52,050 bases of DNA from WJKG01 sp964627305 (GTDB taxonomy: Bacteria > Zixibacteria > MSB-5A5 > GN15 > FEB-12): positions 1 through 52,050 of the forward strand of contig CAZVHP010000015.1 in NCBI GenBank assembly GCA_964627305.1. The letters run 5' to 3'. Of the stretch, positions 50,701 to 52,050 are shown in pieces. Each line of letters starts with the position of its first letter. Position 1 is the stretch's first letter. The position numbers and the translations under genes are program-made. Below the pieces are notes generated by a model. The model ran no database searches. It worked only from the letters and a program-made list of their open reading frames with translations, and was not told the origin of the DNA.

Positions 50701-51063
50701 CTCGTCGCTGAGCCGGACGCTGTCGTTTTCGATAATGGCCCGGGCGGCGTGATAACAGTAGTGGAGACGATCATTGGCCAGGACCCGCAGGCCCTTCGTC
50801 TTGAACATGTAGGCCACGACCGCCGACCCTGAAAAGGCGTCGGCCACCGATGACACTCCCTCCGGGGTGTGCTTCCAAATCCAATCGACCAGCTTCTGCT
50901 TCGAGCCGATGTAATTGGTGATGTACTTGGGCCGTTTCTCAGGAGGCAGTTCCTCGGAGACATCGCCCGCCAGGGCTTCGAGCGCCTCGAAGTCCAGGTC
51001 AAGCGCGGCGTCAGTCTCCAGCAGGAAAGCCAGCCTATCACGGTCGGTTGCAAATAACTCCAT
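47203..51063 (-). CDS. Fusion: two D12 DNA adenine methyltransferases + prohead protease + scaffold
   Basis: 1286 residues in one open frame. (1) Methyltransferase A, about 45-375: NYIGSKQKLVDWI (50-62), DAFSGSAVVAY (75-85), catalytic DPPY (250-253). (2) A linker module 393-485 (VAIIIGRLKKE, LQAYRFARK, WTMERAKEWI) like the N-terminal part of XkdF-type prohead proteases. (3) Methyltransferase B, 525-865: GFMGSKYLMLGWI, DAFSGGANVAY, DPPY (740-743). (4) Protease, about 895-1065, with DLKHSQ (H950), VSMECD (S1005) and a zinc-like CSVCGK...YCIHL. (5) Coiled-coil scaffold from 1092. GGAG lies before the ATG. The paired methyltransferases resemble FokI-type methylases that treat both strands of an asymmetric site. 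The protease would be expected to cut its own chain. Confidence 0.85.
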   Translation of the reverse strand: MELFATDRDRLAFLLETDAALDLDFEALEALAGDVSEELPPEKRPKYITNYIGSKQKLVDWIWKHTPEGVSSVADAFSGSAVVAYMFKTKGLRVLANDRLHYCYHAARAIIENDSVRLSDEDLEALLADNSRAGSFVRDNFKGIFFAKGVHALIDTIRANVDRLSGFKKDLALFALGKTCMSGKGGFGHFSSSTPYGKREDTPEEFKDRFRKNVARINALIFDNGKECKAFRKDINDFLPEAKVDLAYFDPPYATEFSTTNYEKAYHFVEGLMTYWEGLTLVKDSKTKHYETDHKTVTRANAAEFFETFLGNAKHIPHWLISYRDHAFPTETEMREIITGLDRESSMRSRDHHYAITSHHGDASHAKERLFICSRSAGRSTKANADASTETMTAKAIWEETENEIRYRVRDPEQFEPDSFRRKTLEGVEGVAIIIGRLKKEFVPEGGNPRSMVLQAYRFARKTEQNPDGWTMERAKEWIGKNDAEKAADAALRVDANLRALADAPLGDSVELLTCQAGKADPVRVTGFMGSKYLMLGWIERHVPKDAESLLDAFSGGANVAYHFKRKGLKVIANDLLRFPYHLARAVIENSSETLSDEHVERLLAPNADAGTFIVDHFYGYYYTKPVLHWLDQVWANIQKLPGYKKDLALAALGITVKSKSAFGQFSRSKMNRKANLETAASLEQSQLSNPPLSKFIESFRRSIRQLNNLVFDNGKECKAFNLDAAEAVRRYGSNVLYLDPPYVTEFGSNDYEDSLHFIEGLMTRWADKAIHSNPRRNFPSRTRYTKESIRSLLETLAADARGKYGTVLLSYRDRAYPREDEIKEIFAEHYGLVRVHGMEVDYNIAKDIGREGKHARELLFVSSKSRSAPRSAAANSRASCHTSIAVEIDASSPVALNAEAMDFVKNEGDPQFTFILCRVGTNKNGDHFTAEELAARYTTAVNKKIDLKHSQEFTDIVGGVVSAEFIEDESGGRIECVGELYVSDSLHAQLAHKLIKKGIVNQVSMECDYEEGECSVCGKRVQSKDDYCIHLRKYKGNEFQGKPVFEILHGVTFTGLGLLDRKGADDNARITQVASEQGDQIETVEEGGPPMDEKQKAKSETAEAAAQKKDEGGGGAVDDKARVKELEKENQELKQQVLALQKKLEEMEAERKAAANRKRAQKLIRKMEEQNVSFGEDEEREKEIERLAGLSDEAFAATETAMDRMIRSNAEKAEKQKEEDGKESDKAKTKAESQKKDTPMRSDAGVRPRDVDDQKNSLEDKLKNGFMAAYRHRVASAAGEPVATN

Positions 51064-51120
51064 TCGGTTCTCCGGTCATGTCGCGACAATCCGTTTTATG
51101 CCGGTGGGACACTCGTTCCG

Positions 51121-51161
51121 CCCGCGGATTGCAGACCGCGGGACAGGCGGAGAGCCCTGTC
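51121..51161. repeat. Two tandem hairpins in the capsid-operon leader
   Basis: CCCGCGG/CCGCGGG (51121-51127 and 51136-51142, 8-base loop) and GACAGG/CCTGTC (51142-51147 and 51156-51161, 8-base loop) form two adjoining stems between promoter-like copy 3 and the fusion gene. They could be an RNA leader structure or an operator. No T-run follows. Confidence 0.5.
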
Positions 51162-51166
51162 GCTGT

Positions 51167-51198
51167 GATATCTACCGGAGCCTGTCTGAAAGTGTCGG
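51167..51198 (-). promoter_or_regulatory. Phage promoter-like 32-bp element, copy 3 (upstream of the capsid operon)
   Basis: Minus-strand reading: CCGACACTT, 11 bases, CCGGTAGATATC. It starts 103 bases from the ATG of the fusion gene and would drive the head module. Confidence 0.65.
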
Positions 51199-51237
51199 AG
51201 GGGGATTAGGAACCGGAAAACGGACGGGAAAAAGGAC

Positions 51238-51267
51238 TTGACAGGCTGGACAACAAATTCATATCAT
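51238..51267 (+). promoter_or_regulatory. Sigma-70-type promoter of the XRE gene
   Basis: TTGACA (51238-51243), 18-base spacer, TATCAT (51262-51267). It faces the small XRE gene on the plus strand, back to back with phage promoter-like copy 3. Confidence 0.65.
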
Positions 51268-51314
51268 ACGCCATATTATTTGCGATGGCCTTTGGAACGG
51301 GATGGAACCATACG

Positions 51315-51533
51315 ATGACTGCCAGGAAGAAAGTGACACCAAAGACCGGGGATGAGAATTTGGCAAAGAAGATCAGAGATTTACGTTCGAGATTAGGCCT
51401 GACCCAGGAGCAGTTCGCCGCCAAGGTCGGCGTGACTTTCAGCACGGTCAACCGCTGGGAAAGCGGCAAGAGTAAGCCCTCGCCGCTGGCCATGAGGCAG
51501 ATTGAGGAGCTGCATAAGGCTCTCGGGGAATGA
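51315..51533 (+). CDS. Small XRE-family HTH regulator
   Basis: 72 residues from the ATG at 51315; an ATG ten codons earlier (51285) is possible but has no ribosome site. The core NLAKKIRDLRSRLGLTQEQFAAKVGVTFSTVNRWESGKSKPS is a full XRE helix-turn-helix. It resembles the regulator at 17.4 kb, sharing TVNRWE-x-G-x-S-x-P-S. Position next to the phage/host border means it may belong to either. Confidence 0.75.
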   Translation: MTARKKVTPKTGDENLAKKIRDLRSRLGLTQEQFAAKVGVTFSTVNRWESGKSKPSPLAMRQIEELHKALGE

Positions 51534-51569
51534 CAATAAGATGATTCATATAGAAGGAGAGGTCTTGTC

Positions 51570-51995
51570 ATGAACAAAAAGGCATGGATCGGAATTGCAG
51601 CGATTGTCGTCGTCGCTGTGATCGCAGTTGTGCTCCTGACAACTCGAAAGCAGCCTGACACCATAACAATTGGAGCCATTCTTCCGCTCACAGGCGAAGC
51701 GGCTCAGTGGGGAATCCCCCCTCAGAATGCTGCTTCACTCGCGGTTGAGGAGATTAATGCGGAAGGTGGTGTAGATGGTAAGCGCCTCACATTGTTGGTC
51801 GAGGATAGTAAAGCAGAGCCAAAAGAAGGTGTCTCAGCGTTTAACAAGATAGTGGCCACGAGTGACACTAAGGTCGTGCTCGGGGCAGTCGCCAGTAGCG
51901 TAACTCTGGCCGTTGCACCTTTGGCGGAAAGAAATCATGTGGTCCTTTTCAGTCCTGCATCGACGAGCCCAAAGATCACGGATGCCGGTGATTAC
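51570..51995 (+). pseudogene. ABC-type substrate-binding protein (LivJ-like), truncated
   Basis: Starts with a signal/anchor segment (KAWIGIAAIVVVAVIAVVLL, residues 4-23), then the typical TITIGAILPLTGEAAQWG, AASLAVEEINAEGGVDGKRLTLLVEDSK and VVLFSPASTSPKITDAG of periplasmic-binding-protein type 6 family. The normal length is about 370-400 residues, but after residue 142 (GDY) the sequence turns into an IS-like end and a stop follows at 52034. Ribosome site AAGGAGAGG. The intact protein would bind branched-chain amino acids or similar ligands for an ABC importer. Confidence 0.75.
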
Positions 51996-52050
51996 TGCCC
52001 TTCCCCCGGATTAGTGGACACATCGAAAGGATAGGGTTATGTTACTATCC
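51996..52050 (+). mobile_element. Left end of an IS3-family-like element
   Basis: The 25 bases at 51996-52020 begin TGCCCTTCCCCC and end TTAGTGGACA, the pattern TG...CCCC...TTGGACA of IS3/IS150 terminal repeats. They cut the substrate-binding gene. AAAGG followed by ATG at 52039 could be the start of the first transposase ORF, of which only 4 codons lie in the window. Confidence 0.55.

Noticed and set aside
1..52050. CRISPR array, tRNA or rRNA genes
   Set aside because: No regularly spaced repeats, cloverleaf-type sequences or rRNA-like segments were noticed on reading. A dedicated scan was not possible.

Overview
The window is about 52 kb of bacterial DNA, probably from a Gram-negative bacterium; the phylum cannot be fixed from what is here. 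Nearly all genes lie on the minus strand and read right to left. Three blocks can be seen: a compact defence island (1-17.7 kb), the capsid and contractile-tail genes of a myovirus-type prophage (17.8-51.2 kb), and a short host flank (51.2-52.05 kb). The flank holds a small HTH regulator and an ABC-type amino-acid/branched-chain substrate-binding protein that is cut by what looks like the left end of an IS3-family element.

Defence island, in order of transcription: an XRE regulator with a near-perfect 18-bp palindrome upstream, hsdM, rhuM, hsdS and fic (each pair overlapping by ATGA), a 144-bp gap with two inverted repeats, a DarG-like macrodomain gene with no DarT toxin, hsdR (interrupted by one in-frame amber codon), a DUF4338 (DruA-like) gene, nurA, herA, a DUF262/DUF1524 gene, two small unknown genes, and a gene running off the left edge. 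Most junctions overlap or are only a few bases apart. The part after hsdR (DUF4338, NurA nuclease, HerA translocase, DUF262 and unknowns) does not match a named system I know and is one of the two best candidates for something new.

Prophage block, in order of transcription: a very large fusion ORF (two D12-class DNA adenine methyltransferase domains, a prohead protease and a scaffold with its own internal start), a decoration protein, the major capsid protein, head-completion and neck genes, tail sheath and tube, a tail-assembly chaperone with a -1 frameshift site, the tape measure protein, a LysM-type tube-baseplate protein, tail protein X, gpD-like hub, M15 peptidase, a small membrane protein, gpV-like spike, a glycosyltransferase, PAAR tip, gp25, gpJ, gpI, and then tail-fibre genes ending in a five-bladed propeller (glycosidase-like) protein. 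A DUF4143 ATPase gene with its own promoter sits in the opposite direction inside the tail operon.

Four copies of a 32-bp conserved element, all pointing in the direction of phage transcription, lie 44-103 bp upstream of four phage gene groups and look like a phage-specific late promoter. No terminase, portal, integrase or lysogeny repressor of the usual size is seen, so the prophage is either split or partly deleted, or those genes lie outside the window. No tRNA, rRNA or CRISPR array was found.
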